Source: Emydura subglobosa (Eukaryota; Chordata; Testudines; Chelidae). From it: DNA of 64,000 nt. The notes below the pieces were generated by a model. It was given only the letters and a program-made list of their open reading frames with translations. It ran no database searches and had not been told where the DNA came from. Shown in pieces: positions 34,313-46,585 of this stretch; within the stretch, counting starts at the first letter, position 1, and each line of letters begins with the position of its first letter. The translations under genes were made by a program, and so were the position numbers. The DNA is taken from positions 57,864,838 through 57,928,837 of the forward strand of contig ML679958.1 of the NCBI GenBank assembly GCA_007922225.1, in the 5' to 3' direction.

Positions 34313-34439
34313 CTCTGGTTGCCAGGTTGGTTTCTGTGGCTCCTGATTTACTTTCAAGTGGCACAGAATCATTGGGTTGTAGGGAGACCTGAAATAAGTT
34401 ATACATTTTCTGAATGAAGGTTCTGCCTGGCAACCAGAG
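34313..34439. repeat. Perfect 14-bp inverted repeat
   Basis: 'ctctggttgccagg' at 34313-34326 is mirrored exactly by 'cctggcaaccagag' at 34426-34439, with 99 bp between. I do not recognise the interior. It may be a small MITE or chance. Confidence 0.5.
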
Positions 34440-36028
34440 AACAATCCCTGCAGGAGGGTAGGATAGAAATTTTCTCTTATGAAACAATGTGGAATCTCCT
34501 CCATTGTAATTCACATTCCCATTGAATTCTCTCAGTCGGATGTGGAAGAGTTCCATCAAAATGCTTTGAAGCCCATCCTCGTTCTGGATCTGCTGCATTA
34601 ATAAAATAGCTGGCCTCAACTCAGCCTTATCTGCTCCCTCCAAACATCTGATATTTCATCCCTCAGAGCAACAATGGAGGACACACAAAGATAAAAGCAC
34701 AATATTGTGAAGAGTTGAGAAAATGCATAAACAGGGATTCATTTGAATAACATGAAGGAAAAACTCTGCGATTGTGCCTTCCCTGTACACTCCTCAACAT
34801 CTCGAGGTCTCCAGGCTGCCCTTCAGTGCATCTCCATTTCCCTTTGCATGTGTAGGAGTGCGTGTGCAGAATGTGTGTCATTTGCTCAATTAAAGAATCG
34901 CTCCCTGCAGGAATATTTTGAGAAATACCTCCATTACGTATGCGTCCCCCCCTTTGGTTTTAGTAAAGTCACTGAAAATATTAAGGAATTTAGTTTGCCC
35001 TACGGCCAGCGTAGGGGTTATTGATTTTTGTTTAGCAGAGCAATTCTGTGATTTTTTTCCCCACAACCAAATGAAATACCTTGTCTGAAGTTTCCCCAAA
35101 ATAAAATCAGCTCCTGAGTATCACGTTTAAAATAAAAAAATCTTACTTTGTGGTAGATCTGCAGTGTGAAAAGAAGTGTGTGGGGTAAAGCAAAGTGATT
35201 GCAAACTCCAGCCTATGGTGTAAAATAGATTTCAAAGTAACCCTAAAAGTAGCTCCAGGAAGGTTTCAGAATTTGGCATTGAAGTGACTGTAAATTTCCT
35301 GGTGTAATTGTTAATATGGCAGTTAGAAGGTGGTTTTTTTTTAAAACTTACTTGGCAAGAGCTTTAATAGCAACAGCTGTCCAAACATGACACAAGACCC
35401 CTCTATAGAATTTAGCTGAAAAGTACAAAATCTACTGAATTGTTGGCCTGGTGTGTTATTTACAAGCAAATCAAATTTCTCCTGCACATTCATGGATGGT
35501 TGGTTTTTTTTGTTTTAAACATCTTTAAGAATTTCCAACTTACAAAGAGAGACAACATAGCAAATACAAAAGCACCAGGGTAGAGTACAAATAGGTCAAA
35601 TGCCCAGTACAGTAAACGTTCTTGTTAACATTTTTTTTAAATTGACTATCCTGTGAAGTGTCTGGCATTTGGTGACTTATACCAGCTGTAAGTCTTTTTC
35701 CTTTTTTGTATTTTTATGGTTTGTTTCTTTATAAAAATTAATAAAAAATGAATCACAAAAAGATACACTAGAAAAATAGTCCAAAAGGTATTAGTTATAT
35801 TATACTGGGTATTCCTAGAGAATTTGGGTCTAATTTTGAAAGAGACTTCAACCCAGACTCTGTGTATGTGCAAACATCTTTTCTCTTTTTCTCGGCAATC
35901 ATGGCATTGTGTAGGCTATTAGCCACCTGTGGAGACAATGCTGGCAAACTTATCCACTTCTGTTGCTACCCCTGTGCCCCATCATTTTGTCTGTTTATCC
36001 ATCTGTTGCGTCGTATGACCATCCTAGT
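34440..36028. other. AT-rich unique sequence
   Basis: No recognised gene or repeat. T-runs occur near 35333, 35504 and 35630. Open frames at 34743-35024 and 35646-35873 have no domain. Confidence 0.45.
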
Positions 36029-36554
36029 AAACAGCCTTCAAAATAGAGCAGTGGAAGCAAAAAATTCTAACTGGCTTCAAAACTGAGCTTGATATATCTG
36101 TGAAGGGGATGGTATGATGAGACTGCCTACAATAGCAGTAGTAGTAGCAAATAGCTAGTAGCAAATATTCCCAGCAGGTGGAGATGGGGAGGACTCTGAG
36201 TTACTACAGAGAATTCTTTCCCAGGTGGCTGGCTGGCAGGTCTTGCGAACATGCTCAGGGTCCAACTGATCACCCTTTTTGGGGTCGGGAAGGAATTTTC
36301 CCCCAGGTCAGATTGGCAAAAACTCTGAGGGGGTTTTTGCCTTCCTCTTCAGTCTGGGGCACAGGTCACTTGCAGGTTTAAACTAAAGTAAATGGCAGAT
36401 TCTCTAACTTGAAGGCTTTAAATCATGCTTTATGGACTTCAGTAACTCACCCAGAGGTAATGGGTCTATTACAGGAGTGGGTGGGTGAGCTTCTGTGGCC
36501 TGCAGTGCCTAGATGATCAAGATGGTCCCTCTGGCCTTAAACTCTATGAGTCTA
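36029..36554 (+). mobile_element. CR1 3'-end copy
   Basis: It starts at the last codons of ORF2 ('acagccttcaaaatagagca') and contains a full 3' UTR: 'gagttactacagagaattc', 'gggtcgggaaggaattttc', 'gagtgggtgggtgagcttc' and the terminal 'ctctggccttaaactctatg'. It is closely related to the 3' part of copy A (1540-2096). Confidence 0.93.
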
Positions 36555-36584
36555 AACGGTGAGCTCTCCAGAATGGGGGTAGAG

Positions 36585-36690
36585 ATCGGGTGTGTGTCTG
36601 TTTTACTTTTGTTTATTGTACTTGATGGGGCCCTGATCCCTGGTTGGGGCTTCTAGGACTTGGCATAGTTTTTATTTATACAAATACCGC
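36585..36690 (+). mobile_element. L2-like SINE tail
   Basis: 'gatggggccctgatccctgg' and 'ttggggcttctaggac' followed by an AT-rich end. Confidence 0.65.
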
Positions 36691-36874
36691 CATGCACAAC
36701 TGGTAGAGTGTACATGTGCAAGCCCTATAATCAGTGATTGAAAAGCACACATGAAATTATTGGTGAGCACATCAGAGGAGACCAGATTGAGTCCTCTTTC
36801 ATAATCCAGCTCTGCGCATTCTGCATATCATAGCATCATGCATTATCTATGTATAGAGCAATGGCGAAGCCACT

Positions 36875-37281
36875 TAGGGCATGTCTAGACTACAAAAGTA
36901 AGTCGACTTTACTTACGTGGGAATACAGCCGCCACAGGAATTACATCACTTGTGCGTGTCTACACTTTGCTCCTTGTGGCAGCCGTGCGTGTCCTCACCA
37001 GGAGTGCTTGCACCGACTGAACTGTCAGTGTGGGGCATTGTAGGATGGCTTCTGAAAGCCAGCCACAGTCGATGTAAGTAATGTAGTGTCTACACTGAGA
37101 CTGCATCGAAGTAACTATGTCAACCTAAACTTAGTCTATGTCTCTTGTGGAGGTGGAGTTAAGTCAGCGTAGCGGGTGAGTTATGTTGGCAGGCGTGACA
37201 TTTTGGAGCAGCCACTTACGGAGTTAGGTCGATGTAAGCTGCCTTGCATGGACCTAACTCTCTAGTGTAGATCAGGGCTTA
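36875..37281. mobile_element. Non-autonomous DNA transposon, ~407 bp
   Basis: Left end 'tagggcatgtctagactac', right end 'ctagtgtagatcagggctt', imperfectly inverted. Inside, 'cgtgtctacactttgc' and 'agtgtctacactgagact' repeat the terminal theme, and 'aagtaagtcgactttactta' is itself a palindrome. No coding frame and no clear duplication. Confidence 0.65.
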
Positions 37282-38563
37282 GAAATAGCACCCTGTGGTA
37301 TTAGTGCTTCTATTTCTTTATACAAACCCTGGTACTGGTAGGATTTAACTTGGACATTTTAATTCACATCATGTTAAGATTTAGCAGCAAGAGGTGACCG
37401 TTTTCCATATGGAGAATGAATTTAGTGCTAAGTAGGGCCAACTAGAGCCAGTCATGCTACAGGCAGGCTCTGTGCCAACTTCCCTACAACGCTCTGCCAA
37501 TGCTACTCACTCCTGTCCTGCCGTACAATGGCCCTGCTATACCAGTCCTGGACCTCTCTTGAAAAAAGACTGCCAACTGCGGAGAATTGTACAATGACTT
37601 TGTTGTAATGCATTATGTGCTAAGAACTAAGATACTTTTGTAGTGTTCTCCAGTAAGCTTTGTCGGAGTAAGGACTCAGTAAAAACCCAGGGTCAGATTT
37701 TGCCTATTGTGGGAGGCAGGGGACTCATAACCTGGTGGGTCAGGCCCCACAAGCCAGGTGGATACCCTGTGGATCTCAGGGTTCCATAGGAGGGAAAGAA
37801 GCATCCAGGAGGAGAAACTGCATCCCACAGCATTGCTTAGTGCCCTTGTGGTTCTCTGATTTTCCCCATGTGGGACGGCCTCAGGAGTCGCTCAATAGGA
37901 AAGTTAATGTAGCCGTAGGCAATGTATTTCTCCTTTGTCTTCCCTCTTTCTTATCACAGCCCCACATATACAGATCCTTGGCACTATGGCAATCCCATCC
38001 CAGAGCTGGAGAGTAGGATGGTGGTGTCAAGGCAGCTTCCCCCCCAACTCCCACCACATCTGTGAAATGGGGCAGATCCATACAAACAGATCTGTGGGGC
38101 TGGTTCTGGCTTGGAAAAAGGACTTAGATGCCCATACAAGTACAAATAGCAAAGCAGTAACATATCCTACCTATTTGGGAGAAATGTTGGAGGCACCATC
38201 CTCTATTCAGTTAGCCAGGATTTTTACTCATTAAAAACAATCATTAAAAATATTTTTGTATTAGGAATGAAATGAAATAAAATAAAAGCATTGGGGGAAA
38301 AAAACAGAAAGAGAGAAAAAACAATTCCTAGAAAGAGAAAAGGACACTAATGAGCTATTTTCAGACAAAAATCACAGTATTAGTCACCCACGGGTTGGCA
38401 GAGCACCACAGAGCATGGTTCGGTGATCGCCCCACTAAACACAAGCAGACATCATACAAAAAAGTTTAAGAGAAATATAAAAATATAGCTTTGGTTTAAA
38501 GAGTAAACTTTTTCAGATTTAATTCACATAATTTAATTTGGGATTTAATTAACTCCCGAGGAT
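37282..38563. other. Unique sequence, nothing recognised
   Basis: No recognised gene. The 37735-38016 and 37935-38234 frames overlap each other out of phase and have no domain. Confidence 0.45.
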
Positions 38564-38639
38564 TAATTCTGCCCTCATTTACACCCACGCAATCCACTGT
38601 CATCACTGGAGTTGCACAGTGTAAAGCAAGGGCATAATT
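38564..38639. repeat. 76-bp palindromic element
   Basis: 'taattctgccctcatttaca' is opposed by 'tgtaaagcaagggcataatt', with most positions pairing. The centre contains 'tccactgtcatcactgga'. Confidence 0.55.
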
Positions 38640-38863
38640 TTGCCCTAGGTCAGTTTGCTGGCATATCAAGGCAAATTAAAGGAGAGTGTATGTGTTTGTG
38701 TAATTTACTTATCCAGGCAGTTCATTTCAAATGAAGCATCTGGAGTCTAGACTAAGCATTCTTTAGGTAAGAAGCAGGATTATGGACTAAACATCTGTAT
38801 GTCAACACATGTTGTAATTATCTGCCTAGCCTTGCATTCTGGCCTGACCCTCTTGCAAACCAG
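38640..38863. other. Unique sequence, nothing recognised
   Basis: Short stretch with no recognised element. Confidence 0.4.
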
Positions 38864-39090
38864 AGAGACGAGGTGGGTGAGGTAACATCTTTTATTCGAC
38901 CAACTTCTGTTGGTGAGAGAGAAAAGCTTTTGAGTTTACCACAGAGCTCTTACCTGAATAAGAGCCCTGTGTAACCTTGAAAACTTGTCTCTCTCACCAA
39001 CAGAAGTTGATCCAGTAAAAAATATTACCTCACCCATCTTGTCTCTCTAATCTCCTGGGACCAACACGGCTACAGCAACACTGCATGTAT
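38864..39090. mobile_element. PLE-tail foldback, two inverted copies
   Basis: Two copies of the same PLE-type tail lie head to head. The left copy (38864-38952) is reversed and the right one (38959-39090) is forward. They are about 85% alike over roughly 85 bp and meet at 'gctctta'-'cctgaa'-'taagagc', a 7-bp stem with a 6-base loop at 38946-38965. The right copy continues 'ctaatctcctgggacc' and 'aacacggctacagcaacac', the usual 3' end of this tail family; the left copy lacks that extension. Confidence 0.75.
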
Positions 39091-39944
39091 CTGGCAGATC
39101 AGACATGTTGAATAATGGTGTCTAGGTAACTATGGTGATGGGTGCCTTAAAATGTTTATAATCATAATAACTGATAATAATAAACTGCTCTATCAGTCTA
39201 ACCTAATCAAAATCAAATCATCTTAAAAATACAAAAATAAACAGACAAAACCCTCCACCTATTTAAAATTAGTTTTGCTTGAAAAAGAATAGAACTTATA
39301 TCTTATTTAACGTGCTTGTCTCTGAATCTTAAATTCTGCTTTTCTAAGAGACATGGCCATTGTGCCACAAGTTCATTGTTATATTTGTAGATGCTGAAAG
39401 ATGGGGCCCAAATCCAAGACTCATTGTACATTTGCAGTAAACAGGAAGTAAATGATACCTTACTGAGGTCGGACTCAATTCTGATTCTCTGAGCATTTCT
39501 TTTCTTTTAAACATTGTCATTTTCTAGTTATGGGTAGTTTTTAATGGTTCTTTGTACGGCTATTTTGGTACATACGGCACAGAAGAACACCAGGGTTGGC
39601 TTAAATAACCACTCTGCTATTTTTACATACCGCTTCAGATATCGTAAGCCCAAAGTCCAGCCTTAGTGAAAGGAAATCTCAATACTAAGTGCCACGTTCT
39701 GTGTTTGACAGAAGTAATTACAAGGCGGTCACCAGCTTTTGGGAACAAGTCACATCCATAATGTACTGATGCATGAAAGAAAAATTAAGGGCTAGATCCT
39801 GAGGTTAATATGCAGGACTGTAGGCTCCTTCCATATACACTGAATGGAGCCCGCGTCACTGCCAAGCTCCATGGGGCTCCTCCAGTGACATTTTTGCAGA
39901 TGTGATTATGGGGGGTGAGCATGCTTCCTCCAACCCAGGAACAT
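39091..39944. other. AT-rich unique sequence
   Basis: Nothing recognised. Confidence 0.45.
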
Positions 39945-40105
39945 AAGATGCTTTCACTGGTCTTTGAGGTAGGTCAGCATTATCATTCACATTTTACAGA
40001 TGAGTAAACTGAGGCACAAAGAGGTGACATGTCATTCCCAAGGTCATACAGTTGATCAGCGGCAGAGCTGGGAATGGAACTTGAAGCTTGTGCATTAGCT
40101 CCAAG
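39945..40105 (-). mobile_element. MIR-type SINE, reverse orientation
   Basis: Very clear blocks: 'ttttacagatgagtaaactg', 'aggcacaaagaggtgaca', 'ccaaggtcatacagttg' and 'ggcagagctgggaatgg'. Confidence 0.88.
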
Positions 40106-41124
40106 CCCATCCTGCCCCTTTTTGTACCCACTGTGTTTACTTTCCTGGCAATCTCTCTTCCATCTCATTTCTTTGCCATTGTCTCTCTCTCTTTGCTACC
40201 ACCCCACACTTTTCCACTGACTCTTTCCCCACAGTGATCCAGCTTCCCCTGCTTGGTACTTACTCTCCCTACATTTCCTTGTGTTCCCTCATGTCCTATA
40301 TCTCCCATGCCATGGATGCCTCCTGTGGGTGGAATGTGCTGCTCCTGAGGGTCAGGAAGCAGCAGTGCTGACCATTCTGCCCCATTGTGTTGCACTGAAA
40401 GGCACAGTGGGAGCCAGAACAGAGAGCCGTGGGAAGTGGGGGGGAAGGAGGCGGGGGAGGAAACCTTGCTTGCATGCTCAGGCGCCAGAGAGTAGCCAAG
40501 AAGAGGAACTGAAAGGAAACCTGTCATTGCAGATGTGTGACATTTGTTAGGATGAGCCTGCACCTGTCTAAGAGGGAGTTCCACTTCCCCTCCGGCCCGA
40601 GAAAAAGACTGCAGCCGCCGTTTGGAACTGGACTGCAGAGCTGCGCGTGTAGCGTTGGGAATGTGCGCAGCAAGGAGTACGCCTTTCGTTTCAGACTGCT
40701 GCATGGAGGTTGATCACTGACATTTTATCTGCTCGTTTCCTGCACTTTCCCATTTCTGTTGGTTGTGTTACACACAAGTTAGCACCGTTTTTAGATATTT
40801 TTTTAAAATAATTAAAATAGCCATCTCCTGGAGCATATGGTGCAGGCAGCTGGGCGAGGCAAACATTTCCTTCACAAAGTGATTACAAATATATAACTTT
40901 CAATTTAATTAATTTCATAATTTTTTTTAAAGATTGAATAGAAAAGTCTCCATCCTACCCAGTCCCATCCCCTCTCATATGTTGCTCCTCCTCTGAGCTT
41001 GCAAACCCCAATCACTCTTTGCAATACGAAATCTCAGTACTACCTGCCACATTCTGTGTCTGAAAGAAATACTTCAACAGCTAGCAACAGATTTTAAGAC
41101 TAAGCCAGTCCCCAAAGGTACTGG
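40106..41124. other. Unique sequence with CpG cluster
   Basis: Ten CpG sites lie between 40593 and 40688, far denser than the surroundings. The 179-codon minus frame 40165-40704 overlaps it but shows no domain, and a plus frame (40281-40550) covers the same bases. I do not call a gene. Confidence 0.45.
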
Positions 41125-41225
41125 GAGTAGGGGCCATGTCTACCTCTGTGTCTGTACAGCATATAGGGCAATGGGGCTGTGATCCTGGTTGGGGCTTCTG
41201 GCTCCTGCCATAATATAAATTATTA
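41125..41225 (+). mobile_element. L2-like SINE tail
   Basis: 'gcaatggggctgtgatcctg' and 'gttggggcttctgg' followed by 'ccataatataaattatt'. Confidence 0.7.
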
Positions 41226-41984
41226 ACAACAGTTCTTTTTGCACACCCATTCAGGCATTAGCCTCTCTCCTGAGACTGCTGATAAAAAATCCAGTTGCAG
41301 GGGGCTGCAGAGATGGATGGAACATGGGCCATTAGGCACTGGGCCAAGACCACCAACTCACTGCTCCCTTTCGCACAAAACAAAAAAACAAAAACCACCA
41401 GACAGGAAGAAGGAAGAAGTGTGCAGCACCTTTCAAAATTGCCACTGACATGGCAGCTTGAGGCTAACAATGCAGTAGCATTTCATTACAACATATTGCT
41501 ATTTTCTTTCCACCATATATGACAACATATTTGCCCCCAGAGACATTTTTAAAGGTGCAAAAGTTCACTCACTGCCTGTTAATTCTCTGAAAGGCAGTGC
41601 TGTGAACGGTTAATGAAATCTTCTTGTGACAGCTGCTATGGTAACTACTGCATCACACATGTGCTTGTTTTCTGCTGAGTATAAACTGCAAGAGGAAATC
41701 TCAAGTGGTTTGTTACTGTAACTAAAATCCCAAAATGGATGTACAATTTTATACATGCACTTGCCTTGGGTGTATTTCACTCAGGGATAGGTCCATTCAG
41801 TTTGCCTAATTTAGAACCCATTTTAAACACTGGATGTTGAAAAGCTTAAATCAGAGTTGAACATCATTGGGTTTGCACTGCACTTGGCGGGGAACGTGGA
41901 GAAAAGATCACAGGAGGCAAAAGAAAAAATTCTAATGAAAAAATAGATCACATAGAGGTGTAGAACACCCAGTCCACAGACCTC
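41226..41984. other. Unique sequence, nothing recognised
   Basis: Contains a weak X-box-like match 'gctgctatggtaac' at 41632-41645. No gene recognised. Confidence 0.4.
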
Positions 41985-42366
41985 CTCCTCATAACACAAG
42001 AACTAGAGGTCACCAAATGAAATTAATAGGCAGCAGGTTTAAAACGAACAAAAAGAAGTATTTCTTCACAGAACATACAGTCAACCTGTGGAACTCCTTG
42101 CCAGAGGATGTCGTGAAGACCAAGACTATGGGGTTCAAAAAAGAGCTAGATAGGAGCTTCATGGAGGATAGGTCCATCTATGGCTATTAGCCAGGATAGG
42201 CAGGAATTGCTGTTTACCAGAGGCTGGGAATGGCTAATGGGATGGATCACTTGATGATTACCTGTTTTATTCATTCCCTCTGAAGCACCTGGCATTGGCC
42301 TCTGTCAGAAGACAGGATACTGGGCTAGATGGACCATTGATCTTATCCAGTATGGCTGTTCTTATG
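41985..42366 (+). mobile_element. CR1 3'-end copy
   Basis: It begins in the C-terminal coding end ('aactagaggtcaccaaatga', 'cagtcaacctgtggaactcc') and runs through 'ggatcacttgatgattacc' to the terminal 'cagtatggctgttcttatg'. Same subfamily as the fragment at 5345-5491. Confidence 0.92.
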
Positions 42367-44774
42367 CCCTTACGAGTTTGCTGGTAAGGCAGACAGACGG
42401 GTGTGGCAGGCAGCTGTCACACAGTTTAAGCTCCAGGAAAGCTCTTTCTTGCTTAGGCAGAGAGGTAACACAGTGGCTTACAGTTCTGTGCTCCATGAGG
42501 AGAGTGTTACAACTTCCAAGGACTGATTCACCCCTACTGGTGGGAACTGCATCTCCCTGGGTCAGCAGAGGCTACTGTGTTCCTGGGTGGGTCCACCCCT
42601 CTCGAGGACTGGCTGTGTTTGCATTGCCTCACCCTCCCAGGGCATGCAGCTGGGAGAGGGCAGCTTTAACATGCTGCCAGAGCACCAGCCAGGCACCTCT
42701 AGCTAACAATACTCCCTGGTCTGTGTCTCCTATTTTTGTGCCCCCATTAGTGGGCTACAGTGGAGAAAGTGAGGGTGGACACCTGGCATTTCAGGAGAAG
42801 GGATTTCCAGGCCTCTGAGGGTGAGAGCAGGAGGAAGGAACTGAAAAACACTGAAGCAACACAGAGGGCTCCAGTTTATGCAGAAAATGGCTGCCTGCCT
42901 CCTCAAATGCTAATAAACACATCACTCTTGTACTATGGTCTCTTGGCTCTTTGTGGAGGGAAGGTGGGGGCAGTAATGGATGCTGCTGGAACGCCTTCCA
43001 GGTGGACATTCCACAAATGGAGACCCTTTGCCCTGGATTATGCTGGTATGAACCAGTCATGAACTGAGGCTGGATGGAATCTCTTCTATTGATTTCACAG
43101 ACATCCTCCTTTTTCTAGTTGTTGTACTTCAAAGTCAGAAATTTACAGATATTAAACCTCCACCTCCACTCTAGACTTTTTCGATCTGTATTTTGTCCCA
43201 TGTCTGAGATATACCAAGAGACCAAGACAAATTAGTTTGGAGCATTCAATTTCCAATAAATGAGGGCACTTTTCTCTGCAAGATGAACGTGGCCTGAAGC
43301 CATCTGTTATTTACTATGAAATATCTCCCCTGTCTATCAGTGCTGATTGCTGTTCTTCTTATTTCTTCCATCCCCTGCACGCACGCACGCACATGCCCTG
43401 GTGGCCACCCGTACTTGCTTCCCTGTTTGCTGGTCTCTGCAGCTTTCTTGGAAGTCTCTGCCAGCAAGGCAGTTTAGCTGACTGCAGCCATTTCTCATTA
43501 AACCCCCTAGTTAAAAAAGATGTAGAATGGACAATGGCAAAGCAGACAAGCCTGCAGATTGCCTCAAAGCAACATTTTAGTCTTTCATAGCTCTCCCCCT
43601 TTGATAACCAGTTGTTTTTAATGAATGGCTTTTAGTCAGTCTAGCATGTGAGTTAAATTGTGCAGATACTAGGCTGTTAGTAAGATCTCTGAACCCATGC
43701 TTCTTTCCTACTTTACCACCCAACTTTTTGATAAACTCTTCAATGTGTCCAAAACACCACTAACTGAAACATTTGTCTGACTGAGGGCACTGACCCTGAT
43801 TGCTTTTTGCCTTCCTTTGCGTCACTTGTATTTCAAGCTGGCTGAGAAGCGGTAAGATCCTCAAGAGTCTGTGACCACAACAATCACCAAAGCAATGTGT
43901 TGCTGGGCCTGAACCTGCATCACCCTGCAGCCAGAACTCATCCATCAACGCCAAGAGTGCTATGAGAAGATTTTGAGGGCCTACTGAACCACTGGTTCAG
44001 TTGCACATTCAGACAACTCATAAAGGAGTTACTAAGGCACACGTTCTGTGCAGGAGCCCTGGAGGCACACTGTGATTCTGCTGCATGGGAGACGGAGGAA
44101 GGCTCCTCATTCCATACACACAATGGAAATGTGGCCCATGGTCTACTATGGAAAGGGACATCAAAGTGGAGCAGAATAAGCTGGGGAAAGGACAGGGTGA
44201 ATCGATGGCTGCATGAATCAAGCAGCCTGTCCATCTCCCTGTACAAGGTGGAAGATGCCATCTTTCTGGCCCCACCCTTGCTCACCTGCCCCAGTATGCA
44301 TGGAGAGGCAGGGAAGGGGTGGGGTCTGCACTTTATGTGGGTCTCCTATGCAAATTTAAGTGGAGGGGGGAGGGGAGGGAGAATAACTGGTCCCTGCTTG
44401 TTGACTTGTATGTGGTCTCTGCAGCTGCCAGCCCAGCAGCAGCATATTGATTTCCTTCACGAGCACGTCTCTGCAAATAATTCCACAGACTATATTTAAT
44501 GAAAGAGAGTTACCAAGAGGATTTGGACACCTCTGTATTTGCTTTCTGAGAAGTTAGTCTTTTTTTCATCCTCATTTTGTAGAACTTGAGGAGAACTTTT
44601 GAAAACTGCCCAAACATTGCTGGATATTTGGAAGCACTATCATTGTCAACAGAAATCAGCGTTCTCCTGAAAGCAATTGCGATTCACACTGTTTGGCTTA
44701 TGTTTCTTTTCCCCACCTGCCAAAATAATCACATGATACCATTCTCAGAAACATTCTTGCCTGGTACCAAGATT
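42367..44774. other. Unique sequence, nothing recognised
   Basis: A short (gcac)n run lies at 43377-43392. Open frames at 42378-42818 (146 codons), 43938-44285 and 44131-44499 have no recognisable domain and overlap opposite-strand frames. Confidence 0.45.
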
Positions 44775-45062
44775 CTCTTGTGGTTAAGACCCAGAAGTGA
44801 GACGCAGGAGACCAATATTTAATTCCTGGCCCTTCCACAAACATCCTCTGTGGCCTCGGCAAGTCACTTAATCTTTCTATGCCTCAACTCCCCATCTGTA
44901 ACAAGAAGACAATAATACTTTCTTCCACCTAGCCCTTTGTCTTTCTTGTCTATTTAAATTGTAAGCTTTTCAGAACAAGCACTGTCTCCGTCTGTTATGA
45001 CGTGTTCACATAGTGCCTAGCACAATGGGGCCTCTAGTTGTTACTGTAATATACATGACAAC
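44775..45062 (+). mobile_element. Full-length MIR-type SINE with L2-like tail
   Basis: The best SINE in the window. It has the head 'ctcttgtggttaagaccc', core 'tgtggcctcggcaagtcact' and 'tatgcctcaactccccatc', then 'attgtaagcttttcagaac' and the tail 'tgcctagcacaatggggcct', ending AT-rich. It shows directly that the free-standing tails elsewhere belong to the same element. Confidence 0.9.
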
Positions 45063-45332
45063 AACAGAGATATAAATATCTACATAATATGTCTGACATT
45101 AACTACACAGACTGGTAATCAAGAGATAGATCCTGTCTTTCCCTGAGACATTCAGATTAATGGTACAAGAGCAGTTTCCTTCTTGCTTTGTCTTAAATGA
45201 AAATATCAAAAGAAGAATCCAGAATTTGTTTCTTTTGAAGCATGTGCACATAAAGCAGAGGCAGCTCCAATAAATCTCTACGCTTCCTTCAAAGAATGAC
45301 CACTTTGGTTGCAAAGTCACTTAACATAGAGA
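45063..45332. other. Unique sequence, nothing recognised
   Basis: No recognised element. Confidence 0.4.
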
Positions 45333-45420
45333 CATGGTAGGTGAAATAACATCTTTTATTGGACCCACCTTGTCTCTCTCTAATATCCTGGTACAGACAC
45401 AGCTACAACCACACTACACC
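45333..45420. mobile_element. Short inverted PLE-tail junction
   Basis: A reversed piece ('taggtgaaataacatctttt' and 'attgga') is followed immediately by a forward piece ('cccaccttgtctctctctaa', then 'cagacacagctacaaccac'). It is a smaller version of the foldback at 38864. Confidence 0.6.
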
Positions 45421-46124
45421 CAACAATGTAGGCATGAGAGGCTGGTTATTGGGATGAAGTCTCATGATGCTGGAAGTCAAAACAAAATAATGTAGTAAAA
45501 GCCTTCTAATGCGGGGCAGGAGGGTTGTAATTTAATCATATTTGGCTTTGATAGTTCACAGACACCATTTGGAAATGGTGCTGCTCTTACATAACCCACA
45601 ATTTTCTTTTGCTAAATATTTCTAAATACATACAGAAAAATCATGATGTGATTTTTTTCCCCAAGTTTAATAAAAGGAGGGGGGAAAATAACAGTAATTT
45701 TACATAAAAAGTAAATCTCTTAGTAGTCAATCTACTTGAGGAGAAAGGAAATTATTATATTGACCTGGCCAAGTACAGTCATATCTTCCACTGGAATAAT
45801 TTCTGTGGGAAGAGACGCACGGTCCTACAATATGAAGGGTTAGATCAAGAGACCACCGTATGCGCAAGAAGCATTACAGTCTGCTGCTTTATAGGATTGT
45901 GACACATTGCCAATCCATATAAAGTTACAGCACCTCTCTATCCCATGTACCATGCCTAAGAGTTATTAAGTCTAAATAAACCAAACATCAGAGGGTGGGA
46001 CAGTCATGTGGCAAAGGCCTGAGTCAGAAGTTTACCACAAAATTCAAGTTTCTTATATTTTGAACTCCACAGTAGAGACAACAAACAAGATGGGAATGTA
46101 TGCTCAGAGAAGGGGGAAGTGTCA
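45421..46124. other. AT-rich unique sequence
   Basis: Nothing recognised. Confidence 0.4.
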
Positions 46125-46250
46125 GGGCTACTAAATTCTATTCCTGACTATGGTGCCAATGAATCACTGTTTGTCTAATCTGTCAGTGCCTGAGTTTTCC
46201 CATCTATAAAATGAGGAAAATACTTTCCTATTTCAGAGCACTGTGTTTTT
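46125..46250 (+). mobile_element. MIR-type SINE fragment
   Basis: 'gtctaatctgtcagtgcctg' and 'cccatctataaaatgagga' are the core blocks. Head and tail are weak. Confidence 0.7.
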
Positions 46251-46585
46251 TGGCTTACTTGACGGTAGTAAAATATAAGTACAATAATGTAAAAAGAAAA
46301 ATTCCCATGGACTTCAATTGGACCAGGGTTTGGCTAAATAGGTCTTAATCATGTATCATAGTGCAGACATATAACTAAAACATATGGTAAAGAGTAGGAT
46401 GTTGGGTAAATCTGCTGAAAAACAGCTATGACCCTGATCCTGTAAATACGTAAAGATTTGTAAGACTAGGGCATAATTTTTTATTGAGTATATGCAGCCC
46501 CCAACTCCTTATCAGGAAGCCAGCGATCCCTCCTGTTCTATGCCTGTGGCACACAATAGTTTAGTCTTCTCAGGGTTGCAATACT
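46251..46585. other. Unique sequence, nothing recognised
   Basis: Contains a 'cccatggacttcaattgg' phrase near 46304, resembling the centre of the dispersed palindromes. Confidence 0.4.

Noticed and set aside
40165..40704. 179-codon minus-strand frame as a gene
   Set aside because: No recognisable domain, overlapping frames on the other strand, and composition explained by a local GC-rich patch.
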